Assembly: GCA_022749755.1 (NCBI GenBank)
Contig: CM040449.1
Span: forward strand, 7,945,657-8,009,656
Origin: Azadirachta indica
Lineage: Eukaryota > Streptophyta > Magnoliopsida > Sapindales > Meliaceae
Direction: 5' to 3'
Length of the DNA stretch: 64,000 nt
Of the stretch, positions 48,343 to 64,000 are shown piece after piece; positions within the stretch are counted from its first letter, which is position 1, and every line of letters starts with the position of its first letter. The notes beneath the pieces were generated by a model. It did no database searches, was not told where the DNA came from, and was given only the letters and a program-made list of their open reading frames with translations. The position numbers and the translations under genes were made by a program.

Positions 48343-48993
48343 ATGGGAAATGGGTATAATCACCATTTTCAGTACCAGCAGAACCTTAATAATCTTCACA
48401 GGACTACGTTTTTGCCTATGCTGTGTTCGAAGACCTCTATCAAAGATGTGACGCAGTTGCCCAGATTGGAAGACCATTGTTCTGGTTCTTTTTCCAGTGA
48501 CCCTTTATCGCCGAAGATCGGTTGCATGGGCCAAGTCAAGAGAAACAACAAGATTATCGGCTTCCCTTCTTTTTCCCACAGTAGGCTTGCTTTAGCCACC
48601 ACCAAAAGCAGCAACAACGATGTGAAGTATTTCAAGCTTAAGAGGTTATTCTCTGGTAGGAATATTGTCCCTACCAGCAACAATATTAACGCAAGCAGCT
48701 GTGCGGTAAATTCTTGCAGAAGAAGGGAAGCGAAGGGGAATAATAGTGCCAGTAAGATGCAGAATAAAGAAGATGGGAGCAAAGAGAGATCAGAAGAAAT
48801 TAGTGTTAACATAGCAGAAATGGATCCTCCATTGCCGGTGATAAAGAGAGTGCCAAAAGCAGCAGCTGATGGAGAAGAAGGAAACGCAAGCAATCTGTGG
48901 AAGAGGAGATCGGGTGGGGGTGCATTGAAAGGTTTAGAATTGCAGCAGATTAAAATTCCAAGGCATTATCAGGTTGAAATCACAACTGTTTGA
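48343..48993 (+). CDS. plant-specific protein similar to syringolide-induced 14-1-1 family
   Basis: An intronless frame of 216 residues from ATG at 48343 to TGA at 48991. Visible blocks are TTFLPMLCSKTSIKDVTQLP near residue 24, then SSDPLSPKIGCMGQVKRNNK with IIGFPSF, a Ser/Asn-rich and basic middle, and a C-terminal LWKRRSGGGALKGLELQQIK. These blocks recall the plant family annotated from soybean syringolide-induced protein 14-1-1; molecular function is unknown. Charge and low complexity suggest a disordered, possibly nuclear protein. The same frame is open upstream to an ATG at 48142, through a TTA microsatellite read as poly-tyrosine. I choose 48343 because the conserved part begins there and the upstream DNA looks like leader. 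Confidence 0.65.
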   Translation: MGNGYNHHFQYQQNLNNLHRTTFLPMLCSKTSIKDVTQLPRLEDHCSGSFSSDPLSPKIGCMGQVKRNNKIIGFPSFSHSRLALATTKSSNNDVKYFKLKRLFSGRNIVPTSNNINASSCAVNSCRRREAKGNNSASKMQNKEDGSKERSEEISVNIAEMDPPLPVIKRVPKAAADGEEGNASNLWKRRSGGGALKGLELQQIKIPRHYQVEITTV

Positions 48994-50269
48994 TTTGATG
49001 GGAGAATTGATTAATTTACTTGGAGGAGGTGAGATAATTATTAATTAAGATAATTAATGCATACAAAATGTACATGGTTTTATTTTGATGTTATTACAAT
49101 TTTGATGTATTAAGTGTTTCCTTTTATGTGTTTAAATGGTATCACATCACATCAGCATCAGCTTTAGCACTGTATACGAAATTAAATTATTGATCAATGG
49201 ACATAGATCTAGAGAATTGTCATGCTTTTGCTTTGCTTTCCCATTATTATTGATAGATCCCAGTATGCTATTGTCAATGAATATGAATTGAGTGAGGGTT
49301 AGATCAAATTTCTATTTGATTTTCAGGTCACAGCAGTTGGATAGCTGGTATTATATTGTAACACATAAAAGAAAGCGGGGCAAGATGTTGGTTTAAAAGT
49401 GAGAGTTTGACCATTTTGGTTGGAGGACATGTGCTTTAACAAATTTCATTGTCTTTTATAATAATGGAATGGAAAGGAAAAGAAAGGATAATGCTAAGTT
49501 TTTGTGCAAAATTATGTTTAAAGAAATATTGAAGACTATAATGCTGTAGTTTCATTTGTTTTAAAAGTAAAGGGAAAGGAAGATAAAAAAGATTGTAGGT
49601 CAGATGTATTATGACAAGTGATCATTTATGGCTATTGTTCTGTCCTCTACTGTATCTTTTATGCTCCACTTTTGAAACAAACTTTTTCAAAATTCGAAAC
49701 TGATTTTGGGTAATTTTGACATTGAAGGCTACGGTACTGCTTCGAAATCACACCCTACCATTTACTAAAACTACTTGATCTTAAATACTCGTTAGCATAT
49801 ATGGCTTGATAAACGGTAGGAAAAGTGGTGAGATCAAAATTTTTTTATTGTTTTTCTGAGAAGGAAACAACGGCTGCTGCTCTAAGCAATTTCAACACAT
49901 AGACAACAGGTAAGGTGTGAGGGGGCTCGTTGTGTCATATGTGTAACGTAATAAAGTGCACAAAGGCATAGACCGAAAGACTAGGAGAACAACCATTGAA
50001 AAAATAAAAACTATTCTATTTATTAAACAGGAACTGGGAATAAAAATTGGACAGATTAGCTCAGCATCAATACTCTGTCTCTGCCTAACAAGGTTGGTTA
50101 ATGGTTACTACACATTTAACAAGAAATTTCAAGTGTTATGAACAGAAACATTACAGTAGGAAGCCATGGGACTCCCTCATCTAACCCTAGAATCTCTCTC
50201 TATTTATACAAACATGTAAGTACGAGTTAAAGATACAGTAATTCCACTGGATGAAAGTGGTCATCACCT
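48994..50269. other. convergent 3' flanks, no gene seen
   Basis: 3' UTR and spacer between the 14-1-1-like gene (+) and HAM1 (-). No supported ORF or repeat was recognised. Confidence 0.5.
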
Positions 50270-54502
<4,233 letters not shown>

Positions 54503-54604
54503 CGGTGGTCTGATTGTAATTTCGAGTAGACTCCCAAAACTCCGTGCGAGCGGGTTTGGAAAAAAATAATAAAAAAAATTACGTTAACATGGGGTAGGTG
54601 GCTT

Positions 54605-54615
54605 GGCCCATGGGC
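54605..54615. promoter_or_regulatory. paired site II motif upstream of HAM1
   Basis: GGCCCATGGGC is two inverted TGGGCC/T elements sharing a base, about 105 bp upstream of the HAM1 ATG. This is typical of plant housekeeping promoters. Confidence 0.5.
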
Positions 54616-54619
54616 TTTA

Positions 54620-56363
54620 TTACATAGCTGGGTGCTAAATACACGCGCTTAATTAATGCTCTGAGTACACCTCTCCACTGAAAATGTTTTTGACGAAAAG
54701 GGTCAAGAGAGTTTTAATTCTTACAAAACTATAAAATTTGCAAAAAATGAGTAAGACTTCATAAAGCTATAAGCTCTGTGTTTCATGAGAAATATAATAA
54801 AATTTGAGTTTCTTTTAGTTAGATTATACCACAAGGTTTCCTTTTTGTTTATATTTTATATAAAATTTTATACTTTAGTAATAAAAGATATGCATGCAAT
54901 TGAAGATTGATTTTATTGCTAGAATTTGAAATTGCCATTATCATTGAATTTTTTCAAAAGCTTACAAGGAATAGTAATTCTAAAAGCTTAAAACTAAGCT
55001 TACAATACTTAAAAAGTTATCATTGTTGTGGACAAAGGTCATTACATATTAAATATTAATTAAAAAATACGTGACTTTTACTACAAGTTTGTGAAATATT
55101 TTTACTATTTTACTTTCAAAGTAAAATAGAATCACTGTAATATCAAACTAAACCTAACTTTTTTTCTCCCTATGTATAGAAATATTACAAACTAAAGAAA
55201 TCTTACAACTTCGACATTTATGTGATGTATATCTAAAGAACATAAATAATGCATAAATATTTAAAAATTCTATATCTTACAATTTTTTATGGGACAATTT
55301 ATGTTCTCATTATCCTCTTCAAAAAATGTACTCTCAACCCAAAAAGGATAAGCATGCAAGCATGACCCTAACTTCCCTCAACAATGCATGACCCTAACTT
55401 CCCTCAAGGAAAGGAAGGTAAAGATTAGAACACCAACCTAACTCAAAATTTTCTTTGTTGGGAAGGGAAAATATGCTACGACAATCTCGTCGAAGGGTTA
55501 GAACAGTAGTGAAGAAACATTCACACCTTTTGCAAATTGAGCTTCATATTTTGCTAGATAGCGTTGGTAAATGTACATTCCTTCCTCTTCTTCATTTTAG
55601 AACTCTCTGATTACACTCGTTTCTGAATAACTTCCAACTATAAAAATAAATAAAACGAGGAACTAAGGGCTGCACTTCAAGAGATTCCCTCCCCCTTCAA
55701 GGAAACCGAATAAATCAGCCATTACTTACTCATTTTGTAATGCGTTCTGTAATCCGTAATAATACTTAATTCAATCATGTCCCCGTGTGTACAAAAACCA
55801 GAATCGAAGCAGCTTGCCTTCAATAAAACTATGACAGATTATTTAGATTCATCAATCTTGATTTGAATGCAATTTCTTTCCCCAAGATTCTTACCGTGAG
55901 AAACACTATATACACTAGCTTTACAGAGTATGAACAGTAGAGCGATAAGCTTTTAATTTCTTGGATACAGTTAACACCACAGGCGGCTCTTCTTGTTCTG
56001 TTCAACCCTCTGGCATCCGGCCAACCAAAGCGACACAACCGTCAGCAAAATGAACAGAGCTCAAACCCTTAATACACCAAAATGAGAAGTAATAAAAAAA
56101 AGCCCTCACCCACTGTACAAATTACTCAGAATGAATATACAACAATAGTGCCAAAACTTCCCACCCAGAACCAGAATGTAACTCCTACGATTCATGGGAG
56201 GATACACCGGCCAGACAACATATCTCGGTATAAGTTCCATATCCACTCTGCCTCCACAAACAAATAAATAATAGCAGTCGTCGGGCAGAAAGCAGTTATC
56301 TGGCACATGTGGTTGTGGGCCTTCAATAGGCACATCATCAGAAGCATGATAACCACTACCAAT
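54620..56363. other. HAM1 5' flank and PHD gene 3' flank
   Basis: AT-rich to about 55300, then moderate composition leading into the probable 3' UTR of the PHD gene (about 55830-56363). A two-copy 26-bp tandem repeat lies at 55360-55407. No supported gene is seen. Confidence 0.45.
55360..55407 (+). repeat. two-copy 26-bp tandem repeat
   Basis: GCATGACCCTAACTTCCCTC followed by AA occurs at 55360 and again at 55386, with a four-base spacer. Confidence 0.9.
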
Positions 56364-59300
56364 CTACCCATCAGGTTCCACAGGTTCAGCAGAACATGCA
56401 TCCTGGTTGATCTGCTTCTCCTTTGGAAGGCAATCAACGGGCACAAAAATAAATCCTTTAGGTAACTTCCGATTCTTCATAGATGCTTCATCTGACGTCA
56501 TTACTATCTCTTTCTCAAGTGTTCCACAAGGCTGTGAGCAACAATATCATATGATCATAACTCCAAAATCTCATTTAAGAAAGACATGGAGGAGAAACAA
56601 AACAGTTGGTAACAAAAATAATACCACACCTTTCTAGCTTTTGAGCTCCATTCTTCTTCATTTGAAAGACTACGTGACAAATGAGTTCTATGAGGTATTT
56701 GCTTCCCAGAAAATTGTGCCCTCTCCAAAGGTTTTCGAGTAAAGAGGTTTTGGGACATAGAACTATCATCTGTCCTTTGATCAGCATCCATGGGGAGAGG
56801 AACCTTAACTCGTTCTTAACAGAAGATGTGCTGTCCACAGTTATATCATCTGAACGTTGGAAAGCTTCACTGCATGACTTGAAACTGTCTGTATGACCTT
56901 TTAGGGATGTTGTCGCTGACTCTGAACTAACATCTGGAGCAAAAACCGGGATGCGACCATGTGCAAAACGAGCAGTGTGGTCTCTTTTGAAAGCAAGAAT
57001 CTCATGTGAGCAAAGAATCAATTCCCGCTGCATACATTCATATTATTGAATAAGCTCCACTTGTCCAGAACTAATTTTATTTTCGTAAGATGACCAAGTA
57101 GACAGATGACCATAACCAGAGGTAGAGAGAGTAGTTACAGCAAACGTAACAAACCTTTCAACAAACTAAGTTATAACTCTACAAAACAGTTTATACACAC
57201 ACAAAAAATTACAAGTTACCTTTATTTTTTCACGTTTGATAATTCTCTCACAGAGAAGGCGTAACCTCTCTAGCTCAACCTGTACAGGAGCACCCACGTA
57301 ATACAATTAGCAGCATCCGTGTAAAAATACAATTAGGACATCCAAAATGCAAAATCCAAACATCAGCTAATACATATATATATATATATATAAACAAAAT
57401 AAGGCAATAACTTACACAAACCATGAAATTACAATAAGGGGTGCAAGAAACCAAATTGAACATCAATGCACTCAAAACTTCCAGGAAACATATAATCAGC
57501 ACATATCTAATTGATTTGCATTCAAAGCTTCCCATAATTTTGACTACATGAACTATAAAAGAATTTTGCTAATAAGAGAAAATTTCAACATACTCTACAT
57601 TATCATCCAACCACCTGTGAATTGCCTCAACCAAAATGGGTCCTCCATTTGAAAGAAATGGTTCAGTATAATAATTGGCAATTAATAAGAAGTTGAAAAC
57701 TGTTATAAATTCTTTTTTACATTTGTAACAATTAGCTAAGATATAATTTTCTTATTTTTATTAAATAAAAAACAAATAAACCACCAGATAAGGTTATTTA
57801 TGATAAAAATAATGAAAATAAAAATCCTAACCAACTGTAATTTTTATGGCTAAGTACAAACTACAAGAAAATTAAAAATTTTATAGAAAACTAATGGCAC
57901 CCTTACTCTAATTTGCTTAATGCTTTTTAATTCCTCAATCCCATGCTTCTGAGTTTCAGCCTGTACAATTGAGGTGCAAAAATAAGTCATCATACAATAG
58001 AAGTTAGAAGTTCAGTTCTTCAGAGATTCTTAAGAGACTAAAAATGACCAATCATAGGAAAATATTGCAATTTAAATGTGAAAACAAAAAGGCAGACCTT
58101 CATCCTTTGCTCCAAGCTATGCTTTTCACAATAAGCCTTGTGCTGGAAATTGCCACCAGCAGACTTAACATTCATGTAAAACCCTGCACTTCTAGCACAG
58201 GTAGGATGAAATGTGGTCTGACAGTGACCATAGTTACACTGCATCAACAAAATTGCAGTTCACTATTTAAGTTTCTTAACCCTAAACAAAGAAATTAATG
58301 AAAAGACACTGCAAACCACACCTTCATGCAGATTCCATGTTTGCGCCGGCAGATACAACAAGCATCAATCCCCTTTGAAACTGTCTCCTGCAGTTCCATT
58401 AACTATAGTGGTAAGAGTTACACAAGATTAAGGCAGGGTTACAAATAAACTTCAATAGAGATTACAATTACATTTTGCATGAAAAATCCTACCACTAAAT
58501 ATGTCATTGGAAAATCTGTTTGCAAAATTCGGAAACCAAATGACAAGAAACAATTGTTGCGTCACCATCAAAAGTATGCACATACCATTCCTGCAACAGG
58601 ATTTACTTGTCCCCTTCTAAATGTTGACTCAAAGACCCACTACAGCATAAAGCAGACATCAAAGTCAAATGAATTTTGTCAGAAATAAAAAAAAGCAACA
58701 ATTAGCCAATCACCAACTTAAAATTTCACCTCAGCACAGAAGGCATGAACCCACTGACCATCAGCAGATTTCCTAAAAGCACCAGTAGTGCCACCACATA
58801 AACAACATTCTGCAACAAAATAGGGTTTCTCCCAGAAATTGACAGATGGAGCTCCGGAGGATCTAGATGACAATAATTCTTCACATAATTCACAGTACCA
58901 AGGCCCTGTAGATTCTTTAACACTACGATAGCAATCCAAGTGGACAGCAACCTGTCAGCAAAAGAGCTTAGTCAAAACACACAGCAAAAAGATAATAAAT
59001 TTTCCACATATAAAAGCTATAGCTCAGACTCGATTACCTTGCAGCTGGAACACACTAAAATAGGGTTCAATATTGTCTCAGACCGTCTACAAATGTCACA
59101 TGATCTAGGATGTTCTTTAGAAAAATCTGAGACTGATTGGAGGAAGTCAGAGTATTTTTCCGATGAAAACCTTGGGCCAGCCACCCTTGAAAGTGTCTCT
59201 TTTGCCCGAGACATCACCTGTGAGCTAATGGCAGCCCTCCCATTGTGAGAATTTGACCTTAAGAAGTTCTGCTAAGAACAAAGAGGAGAAAAACAAAACC

Positions 59301-62300
59301 AATAAACGATATCCGAAATGACAAACAGAAGCAACCCAGAGGAAGAATATAACTAAGTAATGAAAGCATAATAACAATGACAGGATAACCACCTCCTGTG
59401 ATGCAGATTCTTCAAGGGAATCCTTTCTAAATGATGAAATCCTAGAAGAAGCTGCAGCAGCAGCGGTTGCGGCAGCTAGCACAGCCTGGGCTTCCTTATG
59501 CCGTTTCTCTTTCCTACCCTGCTTTTTTGCTTCTCTAAGATCACAAAGATACTGGTTGACAAGCACAGCATCCCATCTTCGCATCCGTGCCGCATCAATT
59601 TCCTGTGGTAGACTCTTAGCAACCTTGCAAACTAAATTATCTGAAAAAATAGATTAAAAAGGCGGTTCAGCATCAGAGAGCACAAAAATGTGGGATGGAA
59701 CATTTACAATGCCATTTATTTAAAAGGTCAGAATCTCGTGATTTAAAATTTTCCCCTACTTCTGAGCATAAATTCCCCATCTCTTATCCCACTTTATCCA
59801 ATGTTTAAGGTCTAAATTCAAAAGCGAACATTTAATTCTGCCAACTCAAAAGATCCTGACACTTATGAGCAAGAAAACAAACCAGGAAGAAACAAGGAAA
59901 ATGATAATGAATGCATGCCAAAAACACTTAAAGAAGAAGAGAAGAGACCAGCAAACTGCTTTCTCGCAGCTACATTGCTGAGTAGCCTATGCTGAAAAAA
60001 AATAATTTCTCCCTCCACTTCATCCATGGGAGACAATTCTAAAATTCCCCGTGTCCTAGCCTTAACCAGCTGCTCTAATTTTACTTCATCAGAATCACAG
60101 ACCATGTCATCGCATTTTGAATGTTGATCTTGGTGAATAGAACAGATGCTGGCAGTGGAAGATGCCTCCAGACAGGAGATTTCTCCATGTCCTCGACCTG
60201 CCAAATGAAAACATCTGTTACAATCCAAAACTGGCACGCAGGAAACAGAAAAGGACTATCATCAAATTGGGAACAAAAGTTTACCACCAAAATCATGTGC
60301 TTTGTTCCCTGAAAACATCCCACTCTGCGTTGCCTTGTGGATATAAGGGTGCACATAAAAACCAGAAGATGGCTCTGCTTTTCTGCAACATAAACATAAA
60401 ATATGTAGAAAATTTTCAAAGGTCACACAACTTAACTAGAAATGAATAATGGAAAATTCTTAACTTCGCCGACATAGGAAAATGTGATTTAAAGATCTTA
60501 CATTAAGTCAGGGACAAATAGACCGAGTGTTGAACAAATGGGATTTTCCTGATCTGCCGTCAACATATTGTTATTCTGCTGAGTGATAGAAGCCTCCCCT
60601 GACTGACACCTTTCAGAAAAGCTGCAATCTGAGGGTTTGGCCATACAGCCTGTCCAACATATACTGTTTTTGTCAAATGAGATTGAAAACCACAATACAA
60701 ATACAAGAACTAATCATAAAATAAAGTTGAAAAAGGCAAGATGATTGCCTGGCTTGATAAATCACACACAGCCGAGGCTTCCCCACAAGAAATAGAATTT
60801 ACTTGAACTACATGTAGGGAGACATACAAGCGGGTAAACAGCTTGTCCACACAGAACAAAAGCTGATCAACAAAGACAATTTGTAAACAAAAAACTAAAT
60901 TTAAATTGTGTCAATGACAAGCTGTTTGAATACAGAACTGTAGCATGGCCAATGTAGCAAGTCCAGAAAACTCAGCTCCATTGCAACTTCACTAACTAGG
61001 ATGGGATCTTGCAGAATGGCAGACGCATTTTTATAGTTCTAGTTTCCTTTTAAAGGGCCAACATCAGAGAACTAGGCCATATTCCTTTCAGAAAAGGAGA
61101 CAGAGACATATCTAAAGATGAAAACAGCCACCTTAAAATTGGGTTATCAGAGTTCAACAGAGTTCTAAATTGAGAAATCTAAATATGGATGGCATGTGAA
61201 CAAAAGGAACTCTCCAACCAACTGTGCTATAACCCTTAAACTATATTTCATGCATGTCAAAATCAACATATGACAACTTTTGACTCACTAAAGAGCCATC
61301 AGAGAGGAAGACAATTCTGGAAAGCATACCTTCAGACATGGGAGAACATCTTAGCAGAGAATCCTCAAACCCATGAGAATAAGTTGGATTCTGCAGTAAC
61401 AAGAAAAGAACAGTAAGATGAAAAAATAAGTGTAGCATAAAAGAACCTGAAATGCTTATAAAATATAGGTGTAGCACAGTTATACTCTTTAACTTAACAT
61501 GCATAAAAGGACAGCTGAATTAGATTGGGCCAGCAAATGAACTGTAAACAACCACACAACATAATATACCAGTGGGGATGGATGAGAGCCCCTTTTTTTT
61601 CCAGACATAACACCGTTAATCATGCGTGTCCTATGATCATCCTAAAATTATTACAGGTTAAATCCAAGCAAACCCTTACTCTCTTCAATCCACTTCATCA
61701 ACAGCCCAGTAACTGAGGAAACTATTCCATCAATCATAGAATGCCTACAGCCTACATCAGGTCTACTGCTGAAATGGTCTTATAAAACTTTTGTAAATTG
61801 AAAATGAACTTCGACTTTGTAGATGGAGTATGTGACCATAGCTATCAAGCCAGAATTGTCAGAATCTCAACTCTGGCATAACAGAACACTGTGCAAGATT
61901 TGACCAATTCTAGTATGAGAAGATGTGAAGAATTCCGGAGGGCAGGACATTACAGAAGAAGAAAGGTACCTGACTAAAAAGAGCTTGAAGAAACCAACTT
62001 TCCAGAAGCATAAAAATTCTATACCTACATAATTCATGACATAAATGACATCAACATCAGGACCTCCTGGGTTTAACCAAAGTAAGATTTCACTAAGAAA
62101 AGTGCATGATAACCTAACCACTGAAGGAAACCTACAGGCATCTCATCAAACACGAATGGAGCTCAGAGGATTAAAACTTATGATCATCAATCTTTACATT
62201 TTCAATCCATCCCCGCTTCCTCTCAAAGGAAAATCAATGGTATTTTACAATTTCCAGACCCTATTTAAGTGTGATGAAGAAACAAACTTCATTGAATTTA

Positions 62301-63896
62301 TTAATTAACAAAAACACAGAGAAATTGTTCTAGAAAAAGAGAAAAATTTAATGATTCAGATATTTGAGTAGGAGACCGCATCTAGGGGGCAAATTTTGGG
62401 TAAACAAACACATTGGTATGAAAGATAAAAGTCAGATATGTAAGAAGTTCCTTGCTGGTTGTCAACCTCAACAAGATAACTTCCTTAACTGAAGAACAAT
62501 TTAGTAGCTTTCCTATCTAATCCAGTAAAGCAAAGCTAATGATTTACACCACTTGGCAATCAAAAAATCTATGAACCAAAATGATGCATGAAGTTTTAAA
62601 GCAAATAACTGTAATAGAAAGATGTTACCTTTTCAGTGGTATCAGCTATGGATACTCTACTTGGAATTGCTGGTTCTTCCTGATCAAGTTGATCTATTTT
62701 AACCTGATCCATTGTTGTCCCATTTTCATTAAAAATGTCCTCAGATGTGCATGCCATTTTATTATCCCTCAACATTCTAATGCTGCTTTTGGTTCTTCTA
62801 CGTGGAGGAACTGACTTCACAGCAACCGGATCTGCAATATCAGACTCTGATACCATCAGACCATCAGAATCAGCGTTTCCAGTGTCAGCCTTGGATGAAA
62901 TTGAGGATTTGATCTTAAGTTTGAAATTTTTCAGCAAGCCTCCCAAATAAGCATGATTACTAAGCCATATAACTATTTTACATCGCAAGTCAGGGGCCAA
63001 ACTTCCATCCTGCAGTAAGAATACAGAAAGTTTTTTAAAAAGAAGGCAAGATAAAGAGCAACAACGAACTTCTTAAATTTACATAAAGTTAATTACAGCA
63101 AGTGTAGTATTCAACAAATCAGGCGAAATCCCAATATCTGATGCTATATCTTTCACATTGACTTTTCCTCGATCTATTAACTGCATGATTGACAGATGTA
63201 AGACCATGAATGAGCTGAAGCTAAAATAAAGTCTTCAGAAAAACATAATCAACTGCTTATGAAAATACTGTCACAGTACCTTCTTCAAAATCAGTGTAAA
63301 ATTTATGCTGTCACATGGATTAACATCCTCATTATCACTTTTGTCTAACATCCCTATATTTGTAAATTGCTGTGCCTTGCCACATTCTGGCATACATACA
63401 GCTACATCATTTGATCTTGAATCAGATAATACTTTTTCTTCACTATCACAGGATCTATCAGAATCTGCGCAAGAAGTTTCCATGTGAACCACAATTTTCT
63501 CTCCATTCTTCTGAGAAATCTTCAACTTGTGTAATTTGTTCATCGACAATGTCCCTTGGGGATTACTGGAAACAAAAGGCTCATTGCCGATAGCTAAACA
63601 AGGATCTCCTGTGCGTGGAGTACCACTATTATCATGGATGTCTGAGTGCTTTGAGCAAAAAGCCCGCAATTCAACCTATAGAAGCACATAAAACATATAG
63701 TCACATTATCAGAAGATGTTGTCATAGCATTAAATCAATAACATAATGTTGTAGGCGACAATGACAAATGGAAAATTGCAGATCCTAGGATACAGCGAGA
63801 GCAGGTTTACATTATCACATCCACGCTTCCCCCAAACCTCTAATCTGTGTCTTGCCTCCCTTGCACATATAGGATGGAAAGAAGTTCTACAAGTTC
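56364..63896 (-). CDS. PHD/extended-PHD chromatin protein (3' part; one-base frame break)
   Basis: BRPF/Jade-like plant PHD protein matching recalled At1g77800; a nuclear histone reader by family. The 5' part lies beyond the window. Eighteen exons are visible: 63896-63811, 63675-63280, 63180-63097, 63009-62629, 61390-61330, 60649-60502, 60382-60285, 60197-59949, 59640-59393, 59268-59038, 58951-58730, 58639-58586, 58387-58322, 58238-58098, 57960-57907, 57279-57220, 57027-56630 and 56531-56364. The first shows the end of an extended PHD (GTCRTSFHPICARE). A linker carries EVEGEIIFFQHRLLSNVAAR. A PHD finger follows (CDICRRSETILNPILVCSSC, VAVHLDCYRS, WYCELC), then an extended PHD (CCLCGGTTGAFRKS, WVHAFCAEW, CCICRRKHGICMKC, TTFHPTCARSAG) and a coiled coil (VELERLRLLCERIIKREKIK). 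All phases agree except exon 57027-56630: its 398 nt should be a multiple of three. One base seems missing near 56811. Confidence 0.9.
57369..57392 (+). repeat. (TA)n microsatellite in PHD gene intron
   Basis: A TA dinucleotide run inside an intron of the PHD gene. Confidence 0.85.
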
Positions 63897-63940
63897 CTGA
63901 ACAACCATCAAAAGAAAAAGCCTATTAACAGAAGGCAACA

Positions 63941-64000
63941 TATATATATATATATATAGGGGGAGAGAGAGAGAGAGAGAGAGACACACACACACACACA
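63941..64000 (+). repeat. compound (TA)n(GA)n(CA)n microsatellite at the window edge
   Basis: A TA run, a short GGGGGAG link, a GA run and a CA run continue to the last base, inside an intron of the PHD gene. Confidence 0.9.

Noticed and set aside
48396..48893. 165-codon minus-strand ORF opposite the 14-1-1-like gene
   Set aside because: It is antisense to a conserved-looking coding frame and shows no family features.

Overview
The window is nuclear DNA of a core eudicot, probably a woody rosid; I cannot name the species from sequence alone. Long AT-rich intergenic DNA, GT-AG introns and full-length plant gene families all point that way. No complete transposon polyprotein, CRISPR array, tRNA or intact rRNA gene was recognised. 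Nine protein genes are supported by spliced reading frames and one more is likely.

Layout: 548-4723 (-) nuclear-type serine hydroxymethyltransferase (SHM6/SHM7 class); 6699-7036 (+) small one-pass membrane protein; 10513-13314 (-) plastid GrpE co-chaperone; 16581-19760 (-) auxin response factor ARF17 with a miR160 site; 21918-23231 (-) intronless eIF5 coding region with an 83-codon uORF in its leader; 24880-31540 AT-rich desert with degenerate inverted-repeat elements; 31684-34980 (+) beta-1,3-galactosyltransferase; 36177-41104 (+) VPS9A-type Rab5 GEF; 41105-48342 a second desert with a cluster of three small MITE-like elements and a degenerate plastid 23S rDNA insertion; 48343-48993 (+) a plant-specific protein resembling the syringolide-induced 14-1-1 family; 50270-54502 (-) MYST acetyltransferase HAM1/HAM2; 56364 to beyond the right edge (-) the 3' part of a large PHD/extended-PHD chromatin protein.

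The genes are not an operon. They are mostly housekeeping or regulatory: one-carbon metabolism, plastid protein folding, auxin response, translation start-site selection, Golgi glycosylation, endosomal trafficking and chromatin. From recalled Arabidopsis gene numbers, the order combines neighbours from two Arabidopsis chromosome 1 segments (At1g36370-36390/36730 and At1g77800-77850), suggesting an unfractionated ancestral block.

Main points of interest: an old plastid 23S rDNA insertion with an internal inverted segment (about 44498-44790); apparent one-base deletions that break ARF17 (near 16978) and the PHD gene (near 56811) while the rest of each gene is intact; the eIF5 leader uORF; a cysteine-rich uORF before the SHMT gene; and several foldback/MITE-like repeats.
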